Assembly: GCA_025358055.1 (NCBI GenBank)
Contig: JANYKV010000114.1
Span: 1 to 64,000, forward strand
From: Gemmatimonadota bacterium
GTDB lineage: Bacteria; Gemmatimonadota; Gemmatimonadetes; Gemmatimonadales; GWC2-71-9
DNA length: 64,000 bases
Direction of reading: 5' to 3'
The notes under the pieces are model-generated. The model had not been told where the DNA came from. It saw nothing but the letters and a program-made list of their open reading frames with translations, and searched no databases. Positions within the stretch are counted from its first letter, which is position 1. Each line of letters begins with the position of its first letter. The position numbers were made by a program, and so were the translations under genes. This document shows, piece by piece, positions 1 to 10,069 of this stretch.

Positions 1-60
1 GCTACCGGAGGACGATCGGCAATGTGGGCCTCAATTCGCCTCCCGGCCCTGGCGCCAGGG

Positions 61-2664
61 TCACGGCGTCGATCGGGGAGGTGGTCCGATATTCACCCGC
101 AACTCCAGACCCTTGACCACAGCACCCTCTTTGGAGGCAGCCATTGTAAAACGGACTGGTTCGGCTGAGCACTCCGTGTCGGCGAGGTATTTCTCGTCCA
201 GATGGATTTCATATTCCCCCGGCTTCAACCCCATCAAATAGAAATCACCGTCGGTGAAGGTGACGAGATTCTGCTCCCATCCAGTGGACAGATTTCGGAG
301 CGTGAGTGAAATGCCGCCCAGACCCTTCGGGCCTGCGACTTCGCCTCCCCGAATGACCCTACCTTCAAGCGTCCCCCCCGGGGCGATCGGGATGTCGAGC
401 GGCCGGTAGCGATTCGGTCCCGGCTCGATACGCACTCCCGCGAGTTCGGGCACCCAGAGCGGAGAGGGCAGCGTGGTGGAATCGACTACAACGGTAATGG
501 GGTCAAACGGCAGCAAATCCCAGATCCGATATGCCCCTCTGGAATCGGAGATGGCATTTACCATCCCGGCCCGGATGCGGACTCCCGCAATCAGCTCCTC
601 GCCCGGGTCGTAGCGCCCATTTCCGTTCTCATCGAGGAATACCCGACCGGCAACACCGGCTCGCTGAACCGACGGACCGGCGGAGAAGCTGACGGCGTTG
701 CCTTGGTGTTGGTAAAGCACAGAGCCTTGGACGAACTGGCTCGCCGAAGTTCCACCCTCGCCGGCCGTGACGGTGGTGTAGGAACGCACCGAGGGGAAGG
801 CGCTGGTCATGACGAGGCTTAAGGCTGGTGAAGAGCCGCGCCTCCAGGCAACACCCGTCTCCAACCTCAGACCACCGGTGACCGAGCGGGAGACGTAGAC
901 TGCGACGGCATTGGGTCGGAGGTTCCCCTCTGACTCGAACAAGGTTCTCGCTGCGAGGGAGCCGAGGAAGGGACCCAGACGCGGTCGCGGGAGGACAAAG
1001 GTATTCAGGGTCAAGAACGTATGACTGAGCGTGGCCCCGGGAGCGATTACATCGTGCTCGAATCGCACGCTGGGCAGTAGCTGAATCTCATCTCGTTGGA
1101 CCGATACGCCGATTCGAGCACTCGTCTGAGATCCTGTTGCCGACCGGGCTTGGTCGATGCTTGCGTCGAAATAGAGCGAGCTTCCCGATCCCGGTCGGGC
1201 GAACGCCTGCAGGGTCAACTGAGAAGTGCGGCCGGCCGGTGTAAGGATGGGTGCGATGATTCCCTGAGCGTATTGGTCGTACTCCGCGGAGACGCGGAGG
1301 TCAACTGTGGGCTCAAAGCGCACCGCACCGCGAACCACGGCGTTACCCACGCCTTCGAGTTGAAGGGCCCATGCGTTACCAATCCCACCTGAGATGGTGG
1401 CATATGGGTGAAACAGATTGGCGAGTGTGTCGCGACGGAAATGATCGAGGCCCGCCGCGACGGTCCATCGTGAACCGAGACCGTATCTCAAGTCGAGATT
1501 CGTTGTGTGGGAGCAGAGCGTCGTGCGGCATTCTCCAGCCGAGAGCGCGTATTCGAAGTGGTTTTTCGGTAAAAGGTCGCTGATGACGTGATATGTTTGG
1601 TTGAACTGACGCACCTCACCAAACGGACCGTACGCGACAAAATCCACGGGGTTTTCCCCGTACTGCACGGGGACGTCCACCGAGAACCGACCCAACGCGT
1701 CCGCCGAATCGAGGTTGATCAGGCGCCCGCCCCGGTAGGCTTCGATCTGCCATCCGGGCCCGATCAGACCGGCGAACGGCACGTTGCCGAGAAAGGTCGG
1801 GCGAGTGTATGGGGCGTTCGAGATCGAGAAGCCCCGCAGAGACCGGGCCCGGGGGCCCGTGGCGATCGCGTCGCCGAGCCGGAGCTGGGTGAGCCAAGGG
1901 TTTTCTCGCCACACGCCAGTCCAGGAGGCGTCGGTGCGGGTAGCTCCACCCCGTCCGCGATTCGCCGAGGCCACGCCGACCTCGAGAGATCCACCGAGCA
2001 CATCTGCGCCCAATCCACCCGAAAACGTGGTCTGCTTCCAAATATCTCGGCTCGGGGCAAGGACCGAGTAGTCGAGCACGAGGCCGTCGAGGTAGGGACG
2101 ATCGAGGCCAACGGAGATCTCAGGGCCGACGGCACGACGACTCACCAGCGCTCGACGACTCGCCTCTCGGGCGAGCCGCCGGCCCACGGGAAGCGCACTG
2201 GGGTCGAGTATGGACACGGAGAGGTCACGCCAGTTCACATCCACCGAGAAATCGAGCAATTTCGCGAGCAGTCCCACATTGAGGTAGAACTCTCGGCCCC
2301 GGTAAATCATCTGACGGGTAGGCAACAGAACGCTTTTCTTCCCCAGTCTGAGGGTGTCGCTCATCGCGCGGAGCGCGAAGCGCACATTCCCGGGTTGCAA
2401 CTTGGCTTCGAACCAGCCGCCTTCCACGTTGATGACCTGGATCTCAGCTAGCTCGAACAAGTCAGTGAGCGGAAGGAGTGCGTCGTTCCCGATCCGCAGC
2501 GCGGGCAGCGTTCGGGACACCAGGCGCCCCAGACGGACTTCCACCAGCGCATCAGTGATCGAATCGACCGGTGTCTGCGCTCCAACGGGAGCACCGAGAG
2601 CGACGGCGAGGAACCCGATATACCAGAAATGGCGTCGGAAAGCCGAGAAATAACGGGAAAGCAT
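61..2664 (-). CDS. Outer-membrane fimbrial usher-like protein with C-terminal carboxypeptidase-regulatory/SdrD B-like domains
   Basis: 867-aa ORF with signal peptide; N-terminal domain (YRGREFYLNVGLLAKLLDFSVDVNWRDLSVSI), usher-like core (PYTRPTFLGNVPFAGLIGPGWQIEAYRGGRLINLD...), EF-like loop DENGNGRYDPGE; adjacent to chaperone-like and DUF4402-like genes. Confidence 0.75.
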   Translation of the reverse strand: MLSRYFSAFRRHFWYIGFLAVALGAPVGAQTPVDSITDALVEVRLGRLVSRTLPALRIGNDALLPLTDLFELAEIQVINVEGGWFEAKLQPGNVRFALRAMSDTLRLGKKSVLLPTRQMIYRGREFYLNVGLLAKLLDFSVDVNWRDLSVSILDPSALPVGRRLAREASRRALVSRRAVGPEISVGLDRPYLDGLVLDYSVLAPSRDIWKQTTFSGGLGADVLGGSLEVGVASANRGRGGATRTDASWTGVWRENPWLTQLRLGDAIATGPRARSLRGFSISNAPYTRPTFLGNVPFAGLIGPGWQIEAYRGGRLINLDSADALGRFSVDVPVQYGENPVDFVAYGPFGEVRQFNQTYHVISDLLPKNHFEYALSAGECRTTLCSHTTNLDLRYGLGSRWTVAAGLDHFRRDTLANLFHPYATISGGIGNAWALQLEGVGNAVVRGAVRFEPTVDLRVSAEYDQYAQGIIAPILTPAGRTSQLTLQAFARPGSGSSLYFDASIDQARSATGSQTSARIGVSVQRDEIQLLPSVRFEHDVIAPGATLSHTFLTLNTFVLPRPRLGPFLGSLAARTLFESEGNLRPNAVAVYVSRSVTGGLRLETGVAWRRGSSPALSLVMTSAFPSVRSYTTVTAGEGGTSASQFVQGSVLYQHQGNAVSFSAGPSVQRAGVAGRVFLDENGNGRYDPGEELIAGVRIRAGMVNAISDSRGAYRIWDLLPFDPITVVVDSTTLPSPLWVPELAGVRIEPGPNRYRPLDIPIAPGGTLEGRVIRGGEVAGPKGLGGISLTLRNLSTGWEQNLVTFTDGDFYLMGLKPGEYEIHLDEKYLADTECSAEPVRFTMAASKEGAVVKGLELRVNIGPPPRSTP

Positions 2665-2678
2665 CGCGCGTCACCGCT

Positions 2679-3515
2679 CTATCGCTCTGACGGCAAAACG
2701 ACGGCGATGGAATCCCGCACGGGCTTGATTGGCAAGACGGACTCCGCCGGCAGGTCTTCGCGGTCGCTCGTCACCTCGACATGGAGCACATAGCGACCCG
2801 GCGGGAGGCCGGCGATGCCGCAGCGGAACCGTGGGGCAATGTCCAGGTAGACCGCGATAGGGTTCGAGAAGCGGGCGACGATCTGGCCCGCGTCGTTCAC
2901 AAGAGTGCCACGAACCGTCCCGAGGAACGCGGCAGAGCCTTGGCGCACGAATTTGCCCCGAACCTCGAGTGAATCTCCAATCGTCTTCGCGCTGATGTCG
3001 CTCAGCGTCACTCCCGTCTGGAGCCGACCCTTCCGATATTGGAGGGGAAGAATGGTCCGAACCTCGAGGTTCAACCCCACGTTGATTTTCGTGGTGTCGA
3101 TACCTGCAACCGCGACAGCCCCCCCCTTGGCGCTCACCGCAATACGCGACCAGTACTCCCCATCGGCGAGTCCGGCCGGAGGGCGGGCCAGCAGGCGAAT
3201 GATCTGTTTTTCCTGCGGGTAGAGCGTCAGGCGACGAGGAAACGCCTCGATCCATTCCGCCGCTGAGGGCTGAGTCGAATCGCGTGATTCCGGGGTTCGC
3301 AGCTCGAACTCGCCGGTCGAATCGGTTCCGGGATAGCCGAAAAAGGTCGTGATCGTGATCTCGGCCGGCGTGCTGTTGGGATTGTAGAGAGTCATCGAAG
3401 TACTCCGCGTACGATGATCCATGAACACCTGATGCGGAGCGATCATGACTCCCTGCGCGTGGAGCCCGAGCGGGACGCCGATGGTGAGGGAAGCGAGGGC
3501 GGCGAGGCGGGTCAT
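2679..3515 (-). CDS. Periplasmic pilus-assembly chaperone-like protein (fimbrial chaperone family)
   Basis: Start ATG at 3515 overlaps the stop of the upstream pilin gene (TGATG); signal peptide MTRLAALASLTIGVPLGLHAQG; Ig-like strand pattern (IAPHQVFMDHRTRSTSMTLYNPNSTPAEITIT... RRLTLYPQEKQIIRLL); position between pilins and usher. The 456-aa ORF start in the track is too long. Confidence 0.7.
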   Translation of the reverse strand: MTRLAALASLTIGVPLGLHAQGVMIAPHQVFMDHRTRSTSMTLYNPNSTPAEITITTFFGYPGTDSTGEFELRTPESRDSTQPSAAEWIEAFPRRLTLYPQEKQIIRLLARPPAGLADGEYWSRIAVSAKGGAVAVAGIDTTKINVGLNLEVRTILPLQYRKGRLQTGVTLSDISAKTIGDSLEVRGKFVRQGSAAFLGTVRGTLVNDAGQIVARFSNPIAVYLDIAPRFRCGIAGLPPGRYVLHVEVTSDREDLPAESVLPIKPVRDSIAVVLPSER

Positions 3516-3973
3516 CAAAATACGACTACCGTCAGGATGACGGTCGCCGTGTAGCTGCCGATGGTCTGCACTGGGGATGGATTGACCTGTCCACCGAGGA
3601 AAATCCAATACTTGGCGTTCGTGTTGAGAACGAAAGTCGTTGTGACATTGGGATTGAAGATGAGTTGAGGGGAGCCCGATACACCGTCCTGCGCGACTCC
3701 ATCCGTAGTTCGGAAGGTGATCGGCATGGTGGCCCCGGCGGGTCCGTTCAATCTCGTGGGCAACGTAAATGTCAGTCGAATCTTTTTGGTCAGGATTCCC
3801 ACCCCCTCGAACCAACCGCTCCGCACTGGGTCCGTCGGGGCCACGGCCGTCGCCACTCCCTGCATCACGGTTCCGAAATCGAGATCGCGCTTGCCCACCA
3901 GCGTCACTTGCGCTGTAAGTGTGCCGGCCAGTCCAAGGCTCAGCATCGTGAGAAGCAGCAATCGCCGCGGCAT
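3515..3973 (-). CDS. DUF4402-like secreted pilin subunit
   Basis: Signal peptide plus LDFGTVMQGV... and C-terminal beta strand GSYTATVILTVVVF. Confidence 0.65.
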   Translation of the reverse strand: MPRRLLLLTMLSLGLAGTLTAQVTLVGKRDLDFGTVMQGVATAVAPTDPVRSGWFEGVGILTKKIRLTFTLPTRLNGPAGATMPITFRTTDGVAQDGVSGSPQLIFNPNVTTTFVLNTNAKYWIFLGGQVNPSPVQTIGSYTATVILTVVVF

Positions 3974-4065
3974 GCCTCGGGCCTTCGGTTCGGGGAGTTC
4001 GCGCGCCGACGAGGTGAAGATAGCCGACGCCGTCAGCGCGGGAACACACCGAAAGGCTCGCGTTC

Positions 4066-4566
4066 TCAGTAGGTGACTGTGAGCGTCACACTACCGGTGT
4101 AGGTGCCGGCTGGCTGATTTGACGGGGGCGTGACGGTCGCGCCCACGAAAGTGAACATGTTGCCAGTCGCGCTGAATGTACCCGGTGTCACGGCGGCCGA
4201 GGGGATAAACGCGGTGCCACCGACCTGGGAGTTGATCGTGTTCCAATATCCGGTCCAGGTGCCGATGGTCAGCGTGTTCACGCCAGAGGCAAGCGTGGGG
4301 GGAAGGGTGAACGTCATCTTGGCCGGGGCGCTGGCCTGCCCGGTGATGCTGAACGAACCCGCGGCCGCCGCCGTCGCCGCGATCGTGGCGTTGACACCGG
4401 GGAATACGTTACCGAAATCGAGGTTTTGGTTTGCCGTGACGTTGATCGGTGCCTGCACGACGGCCCGCGCAGTGATATTCGCGGTATTGGTCTGGGCCGA
4501 GGCAGTCGAGGCACCTAGGCTCAAGCCCAGAGCCATGACTGCCGATACTGCTGGAACGATACGCAT
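4066..4566 (-). CDS. DUF4402 domain secreted pilin subunit
   Basis: Signal peptide MRIVPAVSAVMALGLSLGASTASAQ; NLDFGNVFPGVNATIAA; C-terminal GTYTGSVTLTVTY; RBS-like AGGGAGAGGG before the ATG at 4566. Confidence 0.75.
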   Translation of the reverse strand: MRIVPAVSAVMALGLSLGASTASAQTNTANITARAVVQAPINVTANQNLDFGNVFPGVNATIAATAAAAGSFSITGQASAPAKMTFTLPPTLASGVNTLTIGTWTGYWNTINSQVGGTAFIPSAAVTPGTFSATGNMFTFVGATVTPPSNQPAGTYTGSVTLTVTY

Positions 4567-4788
4567 TGCCCTCTCCCTGCTGGAGTGTGTGTGGTTGCAC
4601 GGTCTAGCCTCGGGAAGTTGCCGCTTCCCGTCAGTAGGGGGTTGGGCAAAGCGTGTGCCAGGGTGAAACAAGAGGCGGTGTAGTGACGAGTTAATGAACT
4701 CACCTTATTCGTAAGTCATTATTTCATTTGTGCTTAAATGAGACTGACGATGTTCGGAAAGTGTATATCACAGTAAGGATGATGCGGG

Positions 4789-5253
4789 ATGAGTAAGAAG
4801 GTCCGCCTCCCACAGCGCAGCAATTTGCGCTCCTTCTTCGGTCTCCGAGCTCCCCTGTCCGCCGGAGCCGCTGTTCTCCGGCTTCTGGCATTCGTCCTCT
4901 TTTTTTTCCCCGCGCCTCTTGGAGCCCAGTCCGGTAGCCCCACGTCGCTGACCGCGACAGCCCGGGTGGTCGTGACGCAGCCGGCCTGGGAAGTGGTTCG
5001 GGTGGTCGGGGCCGGTTTGCAGGAATTGGCGCTGCGTCGGCTCGAACCTCCCTCGGGGACTACGCGCCCGATGACTCTGGCGGGTACTCGTTTCGCCGTG
5101 ATCCGCCTCCTCGCCTCTCCGGTGCCGACTCCACGGCCTCGGCGGGACGCCAAGGCGGCCTCATCCGCGAATCCTGATCTTGCGACCCTCCGGCCCCCGG
5201 TAGTCAAGCAGCCAAACCTCATCGTCATCGAAGTGAACTATCTGCGCAACTGA
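4789..5253 (+). CDS. Secreted hypothetical protein, divergent from the pilin operon
   Basis: 154-aa ORF with N-terminal hydrophobic signal ending ...PLGAQ; TSLTATARVVVTQPAWEVV resembles the pilin N-termini; C-terminal strand LIVIEVNYLRN. Confidence 0.5.
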   Translation: MSKKVRLPQRSNLRSFFGLRAPLSAGAAVLRLLAFVLFFFPAPLGAQSGSPTSLTATARVVVTQPAWEVVRVVGAGLQELALRRLEPPSGTTRPMTLAGTRFAVIRLLASPVPTPRPRRDAKAASSANPDLATLRPPVVKQPNLIVIEVNYLRN

Positions 5254-5386
5254 AGGATCGGTATCGGTCGGCTCCCAACCGCAGGTTGCAGATTCCCCCC
5301 CTCGTAGTTTCCGTTCCGCGATACGATCGTCACCTTTGCCGAGCGGCCGTAGGTAGCTGGTCGACTTATTCCAACCGGGGGTTCTC

Positions 5387-5866
5387 ATGAATTTCGTCGT
5401 GCAACGTCTCGTCGCTCTTGCGGTGCCTATGCTCGTGATGGGGTCGAGCATGGAAGCGCAGGCGGTACCAAATTTCAGCGGCACGTGGTCGCTGGACGCG
5501 GCCAAGAGTGATTTTGGTCAGATGCCTGCGCCATCCAAGCGGGTGGACATCATCGACCAAAAGGGTGACTTGATCAAAATCAAACGGAGCACGACCGCTC
5601 CCCAGGGTGAGAGTACCACTGATCTGACCTACGGCACCGACGGGAAGGAATACACCAATACCATCCAGGGGAATCCAGCGAAGAGCACTGGAAAATGGGA
5701 TGGGGCGGTGCTCGTCCTTACCACGGTCCTTGCGACCCCCAATGGGGAAGTCACAGTTACCGACCATTACGAGCTTTCGCCCGACGGAAAGATGCTCACG
5801 ATCAACCGCACGTTTGCTTCAGGGATGGGCGATGTGCAGCAAAAAATTGTGATGGCAAAGCAATAA
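5387..5866 (+). CDS. Secreted lipocalin-like protein
   Basis: Signal peptide, then NFSGTWSLDAAKSDFG... repeated beta-strand pattern. Confidence 0.6.
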   Translation: MNFVVQRLVALAVPMLVMGSSMEAQAVPNFSGTWSLDAAKSDFGQMPAPSKRVDIIDQKGDLIKIKRSTTAPQGESTTDLTYGTDGKEYTNTIQGNPAKSTGKWDGAVLVLTTVLATPNGEVTVTDHYELSPDGKMLTINRTFASGMGDVQQKIVMAKQ

Positions 5867-5872
5867 CACGTC

Positions 5873-8470
5873 GTGCACCCTCGTAGAAACCCACAGCTTC
5901 CGCTCGATCCGGCCGCGTACCGCGCGGCTTACCATCCGCGCGGCCGTGTCATTGTCATCGCTCCTACGCGGGCGGCCTGTGAAACCATCGAACTTGCGCT
6001 GGGGGTGCGGGTAGAGACCGTTCTCGAACGCGAGCATGGCGCCGAATTGCTGGAATGGGCCTCCGCTGGGAAGGCCTTTGGGATAGTGGCAGGGACCGGG
6101 ACGGGAAAGACGCTCGGGATTCGCGTCATAGCCGAGGCGATTCTGCAAGAGAGTCTTCGGTACGGCGTGGTGAACCGGGAGCGGGAGGCCACGCCGGAGA
6201 CACCGACCTGGAACGTCGTGATCGTGACGACCGGTATTGCACGCCGGTGGTTTCAGGACGATCTAATCAGCCACCACGACACGCTGGTGGTCGATGAAAT
6301 TCACCAAACGTCCGCGGAGCTCGAACTGTGCCTCGCGTTGGGGAAGCGGGCAGGTTGTCGTTTCATCTGGCTCAGTGCGACTGTGGACCCGGCATTCTAC
6401 GCGACGTATCTCCAGAGCGCGGAAGTCCTCGAGACAAGTGCTTTTGACCCGCGCCTCCGGGCGCGTGTCGAGGTGCTTTCGAAGCAACCGGACGAGTTCC
6501 TGGACGACCGGTACATCCGCCGGGTGGTTCGGGACCGCCGTGGGGTGGCGGTGTTCGTCCCGACTCGGGCCGAGGTCGAGCGTTTGGCAGTGAGCCTGGG
6601 TGAGCGATGGCCCAAACTTCACGCGGCGTTCTACCACGGGGGCGAGCCGATTCGGGTGATCCGGCCTTTTCTTGAAGGGGAGGTCGAGAAGCCGTTTTTG
6701 CTTGCCATGACGGCCGCGGGCCAGTCTGCACTCAATATCCCGGGTCTCGACACCGTCGTTATCTACGATGCGCGTTACGGGAACGTCGTCGATCGGGGCC
6801 GAAACGTATTGCATCGGCTCTACCTCGGCGCCAACGAAATTCTTCAGATGGCGGGTCGGGTGCACGGAAGAGTCGCGCGGGGGGAGGTCACGATTCTGAG
6901 TGACCGCACTCTCGAGTTCGAGCATCTTCGCCCTACCCCACCCGAATTTCAGCTGGCCGGCGACGCGGAACGCGTGGCGTTGACCTGCGCGGCAATTGGG
7001 GTGGATGCGAGTGAGCTGGATTTGCCCGTCCCGCTCGATCGGACGGCGTATCGCCGGGCGGTGGCGGTGCTCGCAGCGCGGGGTCTAATAGAAAACGGCA
7101 GGTTGACGGAGCACGGCAAGGAGGTCGAGGCTTTACCGGTGGAACGCCCGTGGGCGGAGCTCTTGGTGCATGCGGAATCGGCTGTCCTGCCGCTCGTGGC
7201 CGTCACCTCCAACATCGAATCGTTGCACCGGATGACGCGCGAGGAGCGGAGTCTCGATGGAGTGGTGGCCAACGGCAGCGATCATCTGACGACCTACAAC
7301 CTGTACGCGGAGGCGGTGAACCGGTATGGGTTTCTGGGTGAGGTGTATGGCTTGCCTCGACATCTCTTCGAAGAAGGTTTGGCCGAGTGGGCCTCAGAGC
7401 GTGGGGTGTTGATGAAGGTCATCGAGGATGCTGCCCTCGGCGTGGCCTCCGTGTACCGGGCTTTGGACCTGCCGCTTCCGCGACAGTTTGGCTATGCCAC
7501 AAAGGAGCTTCGCGCCCAGTTCTCAGCATTGATCGCCAAGGTCATGCCGTTCGACCTGGTGATCGATGGACATACGGCCGATGGGCAGGAGGCCAGGGTC
7601 TCGAAAACGTCGGTAGCGGGAAGCTGGGGTCCCATCGCCGGCTCCCTACGCTTTTTCGCGGATCGGTTCGGCGTTCCCCGGGCATCGATCGAAGGCACCA
7701 CGCTGAGTTACGATCTGATTCGGACCAATGCGACGTGGAGCCCTCCTACAGTGTTGGTGGGAGGGGCACGGAAACATCAAGGCATCGCGCTGGAAAGTCG
7801 ATTGCACTACTTCGGATTTGAATTGGAGACGAGCGTAACGCCGGTAGACGGTGCGATTCCTCTGGAGCTTCACGAACCAGCGCGGGACGGGTTAGCACTG
7901 GCGCTTCTGTCCGGACAGACAGTGCATCCCAATCAAGGAGTGCTGCGCAAATCGGTGGCCGAGGCGAGCGAGCTATGGCGACGATCGGGAGGATCGCTGC
8001 TGGAGCTTTCTGACGCCGCGATCCGGGCACGCATTCGCTCACAACTCGAAAGAGTGTCGAGTTGGAAGGATTTTCTTCGGGCTCCCGTTTCTCTCGACCT
8101 CGTGGGCTTGGTATCTCCCGAACAACGCTTGGCTCTCGAGACTCTCCCGCGAATGGTTCGGCTGCTGGGGGACGCGATTCCCTTGGAGTATGCCGTGGCG
8201 GCTGGAGTGGGAATCGTACGGCTTCAGCTTCGTGAGGGGCAGGCGCGTCGCCTTACTATGGCGGAGGTCCCGGTGCTCGATCGGCCGGTGCGGTTTGCCG
8301 TGGCGCGAGGAAACGACCCGCCCCTCCTGGCCGACTCGTTGAGTGAACTGCAGGCCCTGCTTCGCGACGCGGCGAGTCGAGGTCACCCCCGCCATCATGA
8401 GCGGCAGAAAGTGCGCGGTAAAGGCGGAATGGGCGGCCGTGACGGCCGCGGCGGGCGCCGGGGGCGTTGA
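5873..8470 (+). CDS. DExH-box helicase (HrpA/HrpB-like) with C-terminal Gly/Arg-rich tail
   Basis: Motif I GTGTGKT, motif II DEIH, motif III SAT, motif VI-like QMAGRVHGRV; tail RGKGGMGGRDGRGGRRGR; GTG start. Confidence 0.75.
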   Translation: MHPRRNPQLPLDPAAYRAAYHPRGRVIVIAPTRAACETIELALGVRVETVLEREHGAELLEWASAGKAFGIVAGTGTGKTLGIRVIAEAILQESLRYGVVNREREATPETPTWNVVIVTTGIARRWFQDDLISHHDTLVVDEIHQTSAELELCLALGKRAGCRFIWLSATVDPAFYATYLQSAEVLETSAFDPRLRARVEVLSKQPDEFLDDRYIRRVVRDRRGVAVFVPTRAEVERLAVSLGERWPKLHAAFYHGGEPIRVIRPFLEGEVEKPFLLAMTAAGQSALNIPGLDTVVIYDARYGNVVDRGRNVLHRLYLGANEILQMAGRVHGRVARGEVTILSDRTLEFEHLRPTPPEFQLAGDAERVALTCAAIGVDASELDLPVPLDRTAYRRAVAVLAARGLIENGRLTEHGKEVEALPVERPWAELLVHAESAVLPLVAVTSNIESLHRMTREERSLDGVVANGSDHLTTYNLYAEAVNRYGFLGEVYGLPRHLFEEGLAEWASERGVLMKVIEDAALGVASVYRALDLPLPRQFGYATKELRAQFSALIAKVMPFDLVIDGHTADGQEARVSKTSVAGSWGPIAGSLRFFADRFGVPRASIEGTTLSYDLIRTNATWSPPTVLVGGARKHQGIALESRLHYFGFELETSVTPVDGAIPLELHEPARDGLALALLSGQTVHPNQGVLRKSVAEASELWRRSGGSLLELSDAAIRARIRSQLERVSSWKDFLRAPVSLDLVGLVSPEQRLALETLPRMVRLLGDAIPLEYAVAAGVGIVRLQLREGQARRLTMAEVPVLDRPVRFAVARGNDPPLLADSLSELQALLRDAASRGHPRHHERQKVRGKGGMGGRDGRGGRRGR

Positions 8471-8584
8471 ACGAGTTACCCGCACTCTTCCACCTTCCGC
8501 AACCCTTTCTCCTGTCGTAGTTTCCTCGATGTTCCCGATTGTATCCAAATTGTCGGCCGCCCGCCTGTGACATCGAGGCTTCCC

Positions 8585-10057
8585 ATGTCCATTCGTTCGC
8601 CGCTCGTGGTGATTTCCGCTTTCATCCTGGCCTGCAATTCCTCACCAAGCACGCCGCCTGCCGCGTCCGGCGTTGACCCTCGGATGGGCCGAGTGCTCGA
8701 CGGTCTGCGCCCGGCGTTTTCCATTAAAGGGGAAACCCCCGTCCGATGGACGCTGGTGGAACGGATGCAATTCCATAAGGTGCCCGGCGTGAGTATCGCG
8801 ATCGTGGACAGTGGACGGATCATCTGGGCCAGAGGATTCGGCGTGAAAGAGGCCGGCGGCACGGACTCGGTGACCACGGAGACGCTTTTTCAGGCAGGGT
8901 CGGTGAGCAAACCCACTTTCGCACTCGGCGTGATGCGCCTCGTGCAGGAAGGGAAGCTCAATCTCGACGACAACGTGAACGACAAGCTTATGTCCTGGAG
9001 AGTGCCAGAGAACAGGTTCACCAAAACGGAAAAGGTGACCCTGCGCCGGATTCTGAGTCACAACGCGGGCCTCACTGTTCACGGCTTTCCGGGCTACGAG
9101 GCGGGGACTCCGATTCCAACCGTGCCTCAGGTCCTGGATGGGGTGAAGCCGATCGTGAATACGGACCCGGTTCGAGTCGACACTTTTCCCGGCGCGATCT
9201 GGCGTTACGCCGGCGGAGGTACGACCATCGCGCAGCTGCTGGTCACGGATTTCACCAAGAAGCCGTTCCCCGCGTTCATGAAGGAGCTGGTGTTGGATCC
9301 GGCGGGGATGGTGCACAGTACCTATGAACAACCACTCCCGGTCGCGATGGCGCCGATGGCCGCGACAGGCCACAAACCAGATGGTTCGATCGTCAAAGGG
9401 AAGTACCATACTTATCCTGAGATGGCCGCCGCCGGGCTCTGGACGACTCCGTCCGACCTGGCGACTCTCGCAATCGAGCTTCAGAAAACCTACGCCGGGG
9501 CGTCGAGAAAAATCATTTCGCAGGCCACTCTCAAGCAAATGTTCACCGTGCAGAAGGCGCCCACTGGCATTGGCTACTTCCTGAGTGGGGAAGGCAAGGA
9601 CCTCGAGTTCCAGCACAGCGGCGGTGACGAAGGGTTCATCACGGAATTCGCGGCTTTCGCGGAACGAGGGCAAGGGGCGTTCATTATGACAAATGGGCTC
9701 AATGGTGGAAACATCATCGCGGAACTCATTCCGGCGATTTCCGAGGAGTATGGCTGGCCCTCTCGACGTCAGAGTGTGAAGACGGTGCTGACGCTCGATC
9801 CCAAGGTGATGATTCAATTCGTTGGACAATATCGATTCAGCGATCCGCCGGGTGTCCTTGCCACGGTGACGGTGGAGGGCGGGAAGCTCTTCGTAGAGGC
9901 GAAAGAAATGGGCGCGAAGCAAGAGATTCTGGCCGAATCGGATTCGACGTTCTTCGGCCGTGACTCCGGATGGCCGTTCGTGTTCCGGAAGCGCACGAAG
10001 GGGAAGGCGATGGAACTGCTCGTGGCGGGGGAGGCGTTAGGCGTGCGGGTGAAGTGA
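8585..10057 (+). CDS. Serine hydrolase, beta-lactamase class C family lipoprotein
   Basis: Lipobox-like FILAC; SxxK motif in GSVSKPTF; YAGGG; C-terminal beta-sandwich-like domain. Confidence 0.8.
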   Translation: MSIRSPLVVISAFILACNSSPSTPPAASGVDPRMGRVLDGLRPAFSIKGETPVRWTLVERMQFHKVPGVSIAIVDSGRIIWARGFGVKEAGGTDSVTTETLFQAGSVSKPTFALGVMRLVQEGKLNLDDNVNDKLMSWRVPENRFTKTEKVTLRRILSHNAGLTVHGFPGYEAGTPIPTVPQVLDGVKPIVNTDPVRVDTFPGAIWRYAGGGTTIAQLLVTDFTKKPFPAFMKELVLDPAGMVHSTYEQPLPVAMAPMAATGHKPDGSIVKGKYHTYPEMAAAGLWTTPSDLATLAIELQKTYAGASRKIISQATLKQMFTVQKAPTGIGYFLSGEGKDLEFQHSGGDEGFITEFAAFAERGQGAFIMTNGLNGGNIIAELIPAISEEYGWPSRRQSVKTVLTLDPKVMIQFVGQYRFSDPPGVLATVTVEGGKLFVEAKEMGAKQEILAESDSTFFGRDSGWPFVFRKRTKGKAMELLVAGEALGVRVK

Positions 10058-10069
10058 GGGGCGAGGCCT

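Noticed and set aside
1588-2451. 287-aa plus-strand ORF inside the usher gene
   Set aside because: Antisense shadow ORF with no domain or RBS support.
8642-9922. 426-aa minus-strand ORF
   Set aside because: Antisense to the serine hydrolase gene, which has clear catalytic motifs.
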